From the NCBI GenBank assembly GCA_900768525.1, contig CAAGDF010000086.1, positions 1-30,301 of the forward strand: 30,301 nt of DNA, given 5' to 3'. The position numbers and the translations under genes were made by a program. The notes below the pieces were generated by a model. The model did no database searches. It worked only from the letters and a program-made list of their open reading frames with translations, and was not told the origin of the DNA. Positions 7,087 through 14,245 of this stretch are shown here, piece by piece; the stretch's first letter is position 1; every line of letters starts with the position of its first letter. The stretch is from Clostridia bacterium. Its GTDB lineage: Bacteria; Bacillota; Clostridia; Christensenellales; Borkfalkiaceae.

Positions 7087-8256
7087 CTACTCCAAAACTA
7101 TTCTTTTTATAGCCGCAATCTCTTCTTCGGTTACGCCGAGAGAAATAGCATATGCGGTGGCTTGTTCAGAAAGCGTTTTATACTCGGGACACAGTTCGCT
7201 GAGGAAATAACAAGTATAGTCTATCCAATCGGGACATTCCGACTTATTGTCATACGTTGCGACGGATGAGAAATATGAAAGTTCGTACTCTCTTATTATT
7301 GCTTCCTTTTCTACACCGCAAATAGCGAGAATAAACATTGCAAGCGTACCTGTACGGTCACGACCTATTTGACAGTGGAATAAAATCGGGTAGTTTTCTT
7401 CGTATGCAAACGTTTTGATTTCGTCCCTGAGAGCATCTCTGTATTCTTGCGTACCGTTTATTCCGCTAGGTGCACCGGTATAACAGGGGGCATTTTTCAC
7501 TATAAGATTTACGTTTGAGCCGAGCGGTGAAACAGCAGGAGCTTCGCCACCTCTTAAATCGAGGTCGGTTTTTATACCTAATCGCTTAGCTTCTTTTATT
7601 CCGCTTTCGGTAACGGAATCAAGGTTTGCCGAACGATAGATAAGCCCGTATTTAACGGACTTGTTTTCCGCGTTGCGTATACCGCCTAAATCCCTTGAAT
7701 TCGATACGCCGTCAAGCGTTATAGTCCTTACGTTGCCTTTAGTATAGAATGAATACGTTTTTGAGGTTTTTTCTTCGCCGTTTGTCAAATTTGCTCTTAC
7801 TTTCCAAAAATACCTTTTCCCGGGAATGAGATTTTCCACCTTCAACGATTGTTTGGTTGTAAGAAACACCTCGGCATCTTTAAACGCAGGGTTATCGGCA
7901 ACGAAAAGTTGGTAATATCTTCCGTTTTCGCAAACCCATTCGATTGTAGGTGCGTTCATCATATATATGTCACCCATGCCGAAATAGCCTTTTCTTACAC
8001 TATAACCTTTGGAGTAATTAGCGTAATAATCGGCAATTTTGTCGTTGTCAAGCATCAATTCAGCGTTTTGCGCCGGCGATACAACTCGTATTATATCATC
8101 CGCCTCGCCGTTATCGTCATTGTTTACATGTAAACTGTTGTTTTCTTTTATACCACCGCCAAGAATACCTTTATCTTCCGCACAAGCGGAAAAATATGAA
8201 ATACTCAGAATGAACAGTAGGACAAAAGAAATCAATTTTAAAATACTTTTCCTCAT
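7087..8256 (-). CDS. Secreted lipoprotein with FN3-like and tyrosine-phosphatase domains
   Basis: A 389-residue protein beginning with a lipoprotein signal; the likely lipid-bearing Cys is residue 25 (YFSAC). A polar linker leads to a fibronectin-III-like domain (about 102-174). A Y_phosphatase3-type domain follows, with SNSRDLGG at 186-192, LDLRGG further on, and the signature HCQIGRDRTG from residue 294 (catalytic Cys295, Arg301). All phosphatase residues are intact. Members of this family act on phosphotyrosine or phosphoinositides; here it would work outside the cytoplasm, which is unusual in a Gram-positive-type cell. It is the first gene of an operon with the repeat-rich surface protein. 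Candidate AraC-type sites lie at 8341-8376. The substrate is unknown. Confidence 0.88.
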   Translation of the reverse strand: MRKSILKLISFVLLFILSISYFSACAEDKGILGGGIKENNSLHVNNDDNGEADDIIRVVSPAQNAELMLDNDKIADYYANYSKGYSVRKGYFGMGDIYMMNAPTIEWVCENGRYYQLFVADNPAFKDAEVFLTTKQSLKVENLIPGKRYFWKVRANLTNGEEKTSKTYSFYTKGNVRTITLDGVSNSRDLGGIRNAENKSVKYGLIYRSANLDSVTESGIKEAKRLGIKTDLDLRGGEAPAVSPLGSNVNLIVKNAPCYTGAPSGINGTQEYRDALRDEIKTFAYEENYPILFHCQIGRDRTGTLAMFILAICGVEKEAIIREYELSYFSSVATYDNKSECPDWIDYTCYFLSELCPEYKTLSEQATAYAISLGVTEEEIAAIKRIVLE

Positions 8257-8312
8257 TTTCTATACCGCCCTTTATTTATTTTAAAGCCGCGAGAGCTTTA
8301 GTCTATACGTAA

Positions 8313-8376
8313 AGTATACATCAATATTCCCCCTATTTCTTGCTTTTTTTAACATAAAAAGTGCTTTTTTATAAAA
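8313..8376 (-). promoter_or_regulatory. Promoter region of the phosphatase operon with two tandem activator-like sites
   Basis: TATACT at 8313-8318 is the likely -10 and there is no -35 match. TGCTTTTTTT starts at 8341 and TGCTTTTTTATA at 8362, 21 bp apart. The distance from the nearer site to the -10 (25 bp) matches that at the left secreted gene (26 bp). The flanking words ATTTCTTG and ATATTG are also shared. Confidence 0.55.
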
Positions 8377-8463
8377 AGATGACTTTTTTAAGTCCGATCT
8401 TTTCGGTCACTTTTTTTGCAATGAGCCAACTGCCGAAAGATGCGGTTAACCAAAAAATCACAT

Positions 8464-8518
8464 AAAAAACGCCCGATAAGTCGGGCTATAAGTCGATTAT
8501 CGAGCATTTTGTTTTTTT
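8464..8518. repeat. Conserved-core motif (copy 5) in a T-flanked hairpin region
   Basis: AAAAAACGC, an inner CCCGA-TAAG-TCGGG hairpin, then GCTATAAGTCGATTATCGAGC and a T-rich end. The core has one change (AAG for AGG). Confidence 0.6.
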
Positions 8519-8594
8519 GAGAAAGTTTTATTCCGGTATGAATATTGAGCCCAAGTCGAAGGCTCATATTTTGATTTTGCAAGACCAAATTGCA

Positions 8595-8719
8595 TTTTGC
8601 GGCTTAGATACAAGCATGACGAGGCTCGTTGGTGATCGCAGGACTGAATAGACCTTGTCGGTCATTCAGGTCTGCAAGTGCCAACAGAAACAAAGCCAGG
8701 CGCAGTACAAACTTATATA
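8595..8719 (+). repeat. Structured intergenic repeat, type I, 3' end lost
   Basis: TTTTGCGGCTTAGATACAAG begins the copy and the body matches the type I plan, including GACC-TTGTC-GGTC. The closing GCCGCAAAA arm is missing: the sequence runs ACTTATATA straight into the next copy. The pair is therefore a tandem array with a truncated first member. Confidence 0.75.
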
Positions 8720-8848
8720 TTTTTGCGGCTTAGATACAAGCATGACGAGGCTCGTTGGTGATTACAGGACTGAATAGACCTTGTCGGTCATTCAGGTCTG
8801 CAAGCGCCAACAGAAACAAAGTCAGGCGCAGTATATAAGCCGCAAAAA
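8720..8848 (+). repeat. Structured intergenic repeat, type I, complete
   Basis: TTTTTGCGGCTTA at the start and TAAGCCGCAAAAA at the end pair perfectly over 13 bp. Inside are GTTGG/CCAAC and the apical GACTGAAT...ATTCAGGTC stem. It ends four bases from the yitT-type stop codon. Confidence 0.82.
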
Positions 8849-8851
8849 AAG

Positions 8852-9748
8852 TTATTTGCGTTTATCAAACTCCCCTATCACCTTATTTACGGTCATTTCA
8901 TAAGCAAAACAATCGGGATGATTTTTGAGAATTTTTTCAAACTCGACGATTTCTTCACGGGTAACGATGCACATCAGCCCGCCCTTTTTCTCGTTTGAAT
9001 ACGATCCGTAGCACTCAAACCGCGTGGAAGTATGCACGAGGTTTTGAGAAATTTCACGCTCGATTTCGCCGACGTCATCCGAAACGACAAAAAATCTGTA
9101 AGCGGACTCGCGCCCTTTGATTATGAGATCACCTATAAAATTGCTTATAAAATCGCACAAAACGCACATACAAACGGGCTTATAACTGTATATAATTTGC
9201 CCGTCTACCTCGGTTACGAAAACAAAATAGGATGCAACCGCAATCAGCGCGTTTATGGCGAAAGTAACGTAAAAGAAATTGAACCGCGGATTGCGTTTAT
9301 TTATATAGCGCGACAGTATATCCACCCCGCCCGACGAACTGTTTTCCTTGAACAAAAAGCCGTACGCCGCACCCGATACCACACCCGCAATCAGCACGGG
9401 ATAAATCGTGTCCTGCCCGAGCGAACGATATTCAAAACGAGCAAGAAACGACAAACTGCCGAACAACAAATACGCCGCGGAATACACAATAGAGTAAATC
9501 GCCGTAAACACGGCAAATTTTTTGTCCACGCAAAAGAAGGCAAAAATACAAAGCGGCACGTTGAAAATTAACTGAATATAGGCAAGATTGAACCCGCTAA
9601 GTCGGTTGATCATAACCGAAATACCCTCAACGCCCGACGACGCGAACTCGTTCGGCACGATAAACAGCCTGCAACTGAGCGCATTAAGAACTCCGAACAG
9701 CACGGACACTATCGCCGGTTTTATATATTGCATTACGTTTTTCTTCAT
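8852..9748 (-). CDS. YitT-family membrane protein
   Basis: A 298-residue protein with five or six hydrophobic segments in the first ~190 residues (YitT/DUF161 type, with VPNEFASSGVEGISVMINRL and SSSGGVDILSRYI). A C-terminal soluble DUF2179-type domain (about 210-290) contains THTSTRFECYGSYSNEKKGGLMCIVTREE. Members are common in Bacillota and probably transport something, but no substrate is established. I place the start at 9748 because AGGAGAG lies just upstream of that ATG; a longer frame to 9778 has no ribosome site. It lies downstream of tRNA-Pro with a terminator between. Its stop abuts a structured repeat. Confidence 0.88.
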   Translation of the reverse strand: MKKNVMQYIKPAIVSVLFGVLNALSCRLFIVPNEFASSGVEGISVMINRLSGFNLAYIQLIFNVPLCIFAFFCVDKKFAVFTAIYSIVYSAAYLLFGSLSFLARFEYRSLGQDTIYPVLIAGVVSGAAYGFLFKENSSSGGVDILSRYINKRNPRFNFFYVTFAINALIAVASYFVFVTEVDGQIIYSYKPVCMCVLCDFISNFIGDLIIKGRESAYRFFVVSDDVGEIEREISQNLVHTSTRFECYGSYSNEKKGGLMCIVTREEIVEFEKILKNHPDCFAYEMTVNKVIGEFDKRK

Positions 9749-9821
9749 ATTTTCTCTCCTTTTTTCGGTTACCGGCACCGCGGAAGATTATTTTATCGCG
9801 GTCTTAACTTATCGACTAAAA

Positions 9822-9862
9822 GAAAAAGACTCCGATACGTTTATGCATCGAAGTCGTTTTTT
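9822..9862. terminator. Bidirectional terminator after tRNA-Pro
   Basis: GACTCCGAT (9828-9836) pairs with ATCGAAGTC (9847-9855) with one G-U. T runs flank it on both strands, so it serves the minus-strand tRNA and could work in the other direction. Confidence 0.8.
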
Positions 9863-9865
9863 AGC

Positions 9866-9942
9866 TGGTCGGAGTGACAAGAATCGAACTTGCGACCTCT
9901 TGAACCCCATTCAAGCGCGCTACCAAACTGCGCTACACCCCG
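9866..9942 (-). tRNA. tRNA-Pro (GGG anticodon)
   Basis: On the minus strand the acceptor CGGGGTG pairs with CACTCCG, with one wobble. The D arm is GCGC..GCGC, the anticodon stem CTTGA/TCAAG with loop ATGGGGT gives anticodon GGG, and the T loop is TTCGATT. The discriminator A and CCA are encoded (77 nt in all). Confidence 0.95.
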
Positions 9943-10031
9943 ATCGCTCGTTAACGTGAATGATTATAGCACATAACTTTTACGAATGCAATTCAAAAAC
10001 GGACGTTTTTGCATTTTTTATTAAAAAAGAT

Positions 10032-10060
10032 TTGTCAAATGAATTCAAATATGCTAAAAT
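10032..10060 (+). promoter_or_regulatory. Promoter of tRNA-Val
   Basis: TTGTCA (10032-10037), 17-bp spacer and TAAAAT (10055-10060) with an extended TGC. The tRNA starts 17 bp downstream. Confidence 0.75.
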
Positions 10061-10076
10061 AACATATGCAACTTAA

Positions 10077-10153
10077 GGAGGTATAGCTCAGTCGGTTAGA
10101 GCGCATGCTTCACATGCATGAGGTCGTTGGTTCGAGTCCAACTATCTTCACCA
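10077..10153 (+). tRNA. tRNA-Val (CAC anticodon)
   Basis: The acceptor GGAGGTA pairs with TATCTTC (two G-U), the D stem is GCTC/GAGC, and the anticodon stem CATGC/GCATG has loop TTCACAT, anticodon CAC. The T loop is TTCGAGT. CCA is encoded (77 nt). Confidence 0.95.
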
Positions 10154-10159
10154 CATACG

Positions 10160-10187
10160 AAGGCACGTATATCTGCGTGCCTTTTTT
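10160..10187 (+). terminator. Terminator of tRNA-Val
   Basis: AAGGCACG (10160-10167) pairs with CGTGCCTT (10176-10183) and runs into six T. Confidence 0.88.
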
Positions 10188-10197
10188 GTTGGATTTT

Positions 10198-10234
10198 TTT
10201 ATTAAAAGTCGGGATATAGGTCGATTATCGCACA
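10198..10234. repeat. Conserved-core motif (copy 6)
   Basis: ATTAAAAGTCGGGATATAGG followed by TCGATTATCGCACATT. It has the exact 15-base core but no clear complementary right arm. Confidence 0.7.
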
Positions 10235-10237
10235 TTC

Positions 10238-10264
10238 AGGCTTCCTTTTGAGGAAGCCTTTTAT
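10238..10264 (+). terminator. Second hairpin terminator after tRNA-Val
   Basis: AGGCTTCC (10238-10245) and GGAAGCCT (10252-10259) pair perfectly and are followed by TTTATTTT. It may catch read-through from the tRNA. Confidence 0.7.
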
Positions 10265-10274
10265 TTTGATTATG

Positions 10275-10392
10275 ATTTGCGCGGTTTGGGTAAGGCTCGT
10301 TGGTGATTGCAGTACCGAATAGACATTTTGGCTCGTTTTTGTGGTATATGTACAAGCAGTGCAAGGCTCGCGAAAAGCCTCACCCACAACTC
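10275..10392 (+). repeat. Degenerate structured repeat (mosaic copy)
   Basis: The 5' half matches type I (AAGGCTCGTTGGTGATTGCAG) and then diverges. Near the end, ACAAGCAGTGCAAGGCTCGC resembles the start of type II. GGGTAAGGCT and AGCCTCACCC close the structure with one mismatch. Confidence 0.5.
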
Positions 10393-10403
10393 CGTATAAC
10401 CCA

Positions 10404-10530
10404 TTTTAGGGCTTAGTCGCGGTTTTGGCAAGGCTCGTTGGTGATTGCAGGACTGAATAGACCTTATCGGTCATTCAGGTCTGCAAGCGACAACAGAAAC
10501 GCCGCCAAAACCGATGAATAAGCCCTAAAA
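10404..10530 (+). repeat. Structured intergenic repeat, type I with changed base stem
   Basis: TTTTAGGGCTTA pairs with TAAGCCCTAAAA (12 bp) and CGGTTTTGGC with GCCAAAACCG (10 bp), both perfect. Both differ in sequence from the other copies, while the apical body (GACTGAAT, GACC-TTATC-GGTC, ATTCAGGTC) is the same. It ends on the base before the spoIIE-type stop codon. Confidence 0.82.
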
Positions 10531-11691
10531 TCAGTCGTAGTTAACTATTACGGTCTTCCCCATTTTCTTGAGGTTTGCGGTAAGCGACTCAACGAGTTTC
10601 AATTTCATAGTGATATCTATTGGCAAACCTTGGTGGGCGGCATTTATGCTTTGCCCTACATAAAAAGTAATGTTCGTTGCTTTTTCAAAAAGCATATCGG
10701 CAAGAAGCGATGCGCCGTCACGCGCGGTGTAATATTTGGGCGTAAGGTCGCTGTTGCTTAAATATTTTTCCGAATGGTAAAGCAGTTTACGAAGGGTGAG
10801 AACCCCCTCGGTGGTGAGGTCGATACCCTTAATGTACCCTATAGGGGGAACGTCTTTATCGTAAAACGTTACGTCGGTGGTGACTTTTTCGTTAAGATAG
10901 CGGGAAACAATAAGCGAACTCGTGCCACCGCAAACGACTTTTTTGCCATCTCCGTCCATAAATTGCGAAACGTAATAATCGTCCTTTTCTTTATCGACGG
11001 GCGGACCGACGAGAATTTTAACGTTGAGTTCCTTGCGGATTTTAACTGCGGCGACGGTAGTGTCATCCCCCGGCGCACCTATATACAAATCGTTGCACGC
11101 GCTTGCAAGAAGGCATGCGATACAACGCGCGCTCATTTCGGGCTTGATTTCTTCGTCAAGATATTTCATAACGTCGGATCTGAGCCACCCGAAATTAAGC
11201 AGTTGCCCTATACCCGCGTGAATCACGCCGTCGCTCATTATGATAATCACATCGTCCTCTTCGAGGTTTAAACGCGTAACGTAAATGGTTTTACCTGCGT
11301 AAGCGTGCTCGTCTCGATCGAAATCGCAGCACTTGCCGCGGTGATAATATATGGCGGCGGGGTTATCGAACTCAAACAGAAAGCCTTTGCCCTGTTTATC
11401 GACGTGAATTACCGAAAAAGTAGAGTAAGCAACACCCCTGACCTTGCAAACGGGCAATGTAGACACGATGGTAGCGATACATTCGTCCATATCAATACCG
11501 TTCGACACCATAGTACAAAGTATTTTCGACGTTAAAGTGGACAAAATATTAGCTTTTACGCCGCTGCCCATGCCATCGGCAAGCACCATAGTGGTATACT
11601 CGCCGTCGACAACGCATTCCACTTTATCTCCGCACAATTCTTCACCTTTTTTATTGAGCGACGTATAACCGTTTTCAAGGTAAAGTTTCAT
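10531..11691 (-). CDS. SpoIIE-type PP2C phosphatase next to the sensory hydrogenase
   Basis: A 386-residue protein whose first ~222 residues form a PP2C/SpoIIE Ser/Thr phosphatase domain. Metal-binding motifs DGMGSG (39-44), SDG (153-155) and GDDTT (208-212) are intact. The remaining ~165 residues are a domain I cannot name. The start is the ATG two nt after the hydrogenase stop, with GCGAGGA as ribosome site inside the hydrogenase's last codons; an in-frame TTG six bases earlier is less likely. Genes for PP2C phosphatases beside PAS-bearing group C [FeFe] hydrogenases are known in Clostridia, where a role in H2 or redox signalling is proposed. Its target protein is unknown. Confidence 0.9.
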   Translation of the reverse strand: MKLYLENGYTSLNKKGEELCGDKVECVVDGEYTTMVLADGMGSGVKANILSTLTSKILCTMVSNGIDMDECIATIVSTLPVCKVRGVAYSTFSVIHVDKQGKGFLFEFDNPAAIYYHRGKCCDFDRDEHAYAGKTIYVTRLNLEEDDVIIIMSDGVIHAGIGQLLNFGWLRSDVMKYLDEEIKPEMSARCIACLLASACNDLYIGAPGDDTTVAAVKIRKELNVKILVGPPVDKEKDDYYVSQFMDGDGKKVVCGGTSSLIVSRYLNEKVTTDVTFYDKDVPPIGYIKGIDLTTEGVLTLRKLLYHSEKYLSNSDLTPKYYTARDGASLLADMLFEKATNITFYVGQSINAAHQGLPIDITMKLKLVESLTANLKKMGKTVIVNYD

Positions 11692-11693
11692 AA

Positions 11694-13397
11694 TCAATCC
11701 TCGCTTTTATTACCGGACTCCGCCAAAGTTTTCTTAAGTTTAAGCAATGCGACCTTAGTTTCGGCAGTGGTTTCGCCGAGCAAGGACGCAATTTCCTGCG
11801 CGACGCGCATTTGTTTTTTGATAACCGCGTCGGTGGTTTCGATAGTTTCGCGCTTTACTTCGTCCAGTTGTTTATCGTATTCTACCCTGTCCGTAACGTC
11901 ACGCAGGAACGCAAACATAATCTTATGTTCACTCAGAATTACGATGGTCGTATCAGCATATTTTTTTGTTTTTTCGACGAATATCCGCTTTTGCGCAAGG
12001 TTTTTGCCCTCGCTTTGAGCAAGCACGAATTCGGAAACGTCGAAACTATCGTAAGCAAAAGTGCCCTTTGCGTCGGACACGTTGATGCCGAGAATATTTT
12101 TCGCGCTCGAATTGTATTCGAGAATTTTATAATCGTAATCCATTACGATAATGCCGTACGGACTGTTTTGTATAATTTCGTAAGACATGGACTCCGCACG
12201 CCTGCGCATGTACGGAATACACATTTCCACGTCGGCACTGCCGTTTATGACGGCAATGGCTTTTTCACGGCATGTACTGAACCCGCACGCACCGCAGTTA
12301 AGTTCGTCCTCGGGTTTGTACATACCCGTTTTTGCAAGAACTTCCCTTATTTCGCGCTCGGAGGGGGCAATCCTGTCGCTCGTGGAAAGCAGTTCATACT
12401 CTTCTTTAAGGTCTATGGGCAAACTCTTTTCGCCCTCGAGCACGGGGGATTTTTTGCCCACGTATTTTCTTACGACCTCGTTCGATTTCAGCGCACCGCC
12501 GGGTTTTTTAAGACTGCAAGGCCCGTTTATGCAAGCGTACTCACAACAGTTGATTTCGATAAACATATCGGACAGCGATTCGATATCGCCGAGTACCTCG
12601 AAACTGCGCCCGAGCCCGTCGACCGCAACGTATTCGTACCCTTTAGGCAGTTCGGTAAACGATTTAATTATACCGCGGCTTATGGGGTAATATCTTGCAA
12701 CGTTGAGCGAGTCGTTCGCTTTCGGTTCGTGTTCGACACTGATCGACGACGGATCTATAGACCTTTCGGCAAACATTCTTTCAATCTCTTCGTATGTAAG
12801 AACGTTATCTATAAGTCCGCTTTCGGCGGCTTCGCGCTTTTTGGCGACGCACGGTCCGATGAACACGATTTTGTAATCGGGATAGCGTTCTTTAAGTATT
12901 TTGGCGTGCGCGACCATAGGCGAAACCACGGGCGCAAGATATTGCAACGCCTTGGGATAATACAGCTGAATCATGCGGTTTATCGCAGGGCACGCCGACG
13001 AAATAAGGTTTTTGTACGTACCTTTTTTAAGCAAACGCGAATATTCCTCGGTTACGGCTTTTGCGCCGACAGCCGTTTCTTCGGCAAAATCGAACCCGAC
13101 GCGCTTTAAAGCCTCTTCGAAAGACTGAAAATCGGGCACGTCGAAATTACTGATAAACGACGGCGCAACGCTGGCTATGACCTTATGCCCCGCAAGCAGT
13201 TTTTCAACCTCGCCGATTTCGCTGTGTACCTGTTTTGCGTTTTGCGGACAAACGACCGTGCATTTTCCGCACAAAATACATTTATCGGCAACGATTTTTG
13301 CCTGGTGATTTTCGTATTTTATAGCCTTTATCGGGCACTCCCTCAAGCACTTGAAACAATCCTTGCATTTTGCAAGTTTAAAATCCAGATATTCCAT
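11694..13397 (-). CDS. HydS-like sensory [FeFe] hydrogenase with PAS domain (group C)
   Basis: A 567-residue protein. Two [4Fe-4S] ferredoxin motifs come first (Cys11/14/17/21 and 40/43/46/50). The H-cluster domain has L1 SSACP (133-137), L2 GPCVAKKRE (181-189) and L3 Cys285-x3-Cys289. A further Fe-S motif (Cys368/371/376/393), a PAS domain (about 405-505) and a coiled coil complete it. The four H-cluster Cys ligands are present, but the proton-transfer Cys before the L1 ligand is Ala135, as known for slow sensory HydS enzymes. I start at 13397 (AAGGGGA before ATG); a longer frame to 13442 has no ribosome site. It is the middle gene of a three-gene operon and probably senses H2 or redox state. 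Confidence 0.9.
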   Translation of the reverse strand: MEYLDFKLAKCKDCFKCLRECPIKAIKYENHQAKIVADKCILCGKCTVVCPQNAKQVHSEIGEVEKLLAGHKVIASVAPSFISNFDVPDFQSFEEALKRVGFDFAEETAVGAKAVTEEYSRLLKKGTYKNLISSACPAINRMIQLYYPKALQYLAPVVSPMVAHAKILKERYPDYKIVFIGPCVAKKREAAESGLIDNVLTYEEIERMFAERSIDPSSISVEHEPKANDSLNVARYYPISRGIIKSFTELPKGYEYVAVDGLGRSFEVLGDIESLSDMFIEINCCEYACINGPCSLKKPGGALKSNEVVRKYVGKKSPVLEGEKSLPIDLKEEYELLSTSDRIAPSEREIREVLAKTGMYKPEDELNCGACGFSTCREKAIAVINGSADVEMCIPYMRRRAESMSYEIIQNSPYGIIVMDYDYKILEYNSSAKNILGINVSDAKGTFAYDSFDVSEFVLAQSEGKNLAQKRIFVEKTKKYADTTIVILSEHKIMFAFLRDVTDRVEYDKQLDEVKRETIETTDAVIKKQMRVAQEIASLLGETTAETKVALLKLKKTLAESGNKSED

Positions 13398-13458
13398 AAA
13401 TTCCCCTTGTCGATCGGTCGGAAAACCGCCCCGCGGCGGCATATCCGATTATTCAGTA

Positions 13459-13710
13459 TCATGCAGTAATTTTCGTCAATACGTTGTTATCAAAAAACTC
13501 TTCGACTTTTTCGGGATCTACGCTGAAAAACTCGTCGTTAACTGTGACGGAAACGCCCGCCGACGCGCATTTACCCATACAAAACGCGCCCGCAATTTCG
13601 ATTTGATCGCCGTAATTGCCCTTTTTGATTAGTTCCTGCAGTCCCTCTACAACCTGCCTCGAACCTTTCAAGTGACAAGAACTACCGATACAAATAGTGA
13701 TTTTTACCAT
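13459..13710 (-). CDS. Thioredoxin-like [2Fe-2S] ferredoxin (NuoE-like)
   Basis: An 83-residue protein with the thioredoxin-fold ferredoxin pattern: Cys7 and Cys12 (CIGSSC) and Cys44 and Cys48 (CMGKC), the four ligands of one [2Fe-2S] cluster. It corresponds to the C-terminal half of NuoE/HydC proteins without the N-terminal helical part. GGGGGA precedes the ATG at 13710; the longer frame to 13791 has no ribosome site. It is the first gene before the HydS-like hydrogenase (61 bp) and phosphatase, and probably passes electrons to or from the hydrogenase. Confidence 0.87.
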   Translation of the reverse strand: MVKITICIGSSCHLKGSRQVVEGLQELIKKGNYGDQIEIAGAFCMGKCASAGVSVTVNDEFFSVDPEKVEEFFDNNVLTKITA

Positions 13711-13762
13711 ATTTTCCCCCTGATATTTATAATCGGCAACGCCGACTATTTTTTTTATTTTA

Positions 13763-13894
13763 TTGCCGCAAGTTTGTTTTTGTTGCCGCAACCATAAAAT
13801 TCCACTTGTTTTTATTCAAAACCCTTACAAATTATAAGGATATTACCGAGTTCGCCCGCTTCCGCCGAAATTGCTTCGCTTCACGTTGCCGTAA
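13763..13894. promoter_or_regulatory. Three TTGCCG[C/T]AA palindrome-like sites in the hydrogenase leader
   Basis: TTGCCGCAA at 13763-13771 and 13783-13791 (20 bp apart) and TTGCCGTAA at 13886-13894. All lie between the predicted promoter and the first gene. Two copies spaced by two helical turns suggest a DNA-binding protein, but they are downstream of the predicted start. No known regulator is assigned. Confidence 0.4.
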
Positions 13895-13945
13895 CAAAAA
13901 AAATATACATATCCGATAAGTCAATATCGATTTTTCCATACCGAT

Positions 13946-13974
13946 ATAATAACCGTAAAAAACGTTTCTGTCAA
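13946..13974 (-). promoter_or_regulatory. Promoter of the hydrogenase operon
   Basis: On the minus strand TTGACA (13969-13974), exactly 17 bp, then TATTAT (13946-13951). The leader to the first ATG would be about 230 nt, long for a plain operon. Confidence 0.72.
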
Positions 13975-14143
13975 TAACTTTTTGAAAATTTCCGCCCCGT
14001 AATTAAATATTTGTTATTCTTATACTAACTTTTGTATCGTATTTTCGGTAAAATCAGACAATATGCTAAGGCGGCAGATACAAACGTTTTTTGCAAATTT
14101 TACCGATTAAACGACGATTTAAGCAAAAATTAAGCATACATGC

Positions 14144-14172
14144 TTGACTTTCAGCGGAATTTATGGTAAAAA
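14144..14172 (+). promoter_or_regulatory. Promoter of the 14246 gene
   Basis: TTGACT (14144-14149), 17-bp spacer and TAAAAA (14167-14172) with an upstream TGG, an extended -10. The same TTG is in frame with the gene but reads better as the -35 box. Confidence 0.65.
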
Positions 14173-14245
14173 TAGACAGGAAGAAGTACGCCGTAAGGCG
14201 ATGAGAATTTATTCAATCGAACGCGGAAAATTTAAAAGGGTTAAA

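Noticed and set aside
8388..8588. 66-codon minus-strand frame
   Set aside because: Covers a conserved-core repeat, has no ribosome site and no recognisable protein features.
11811..13109. 432-codon open frame on the plus strand
   Set aside because: It is antisense to the hydrogenase gene, whose motifs are clear. It has no domain and no ribosome site.
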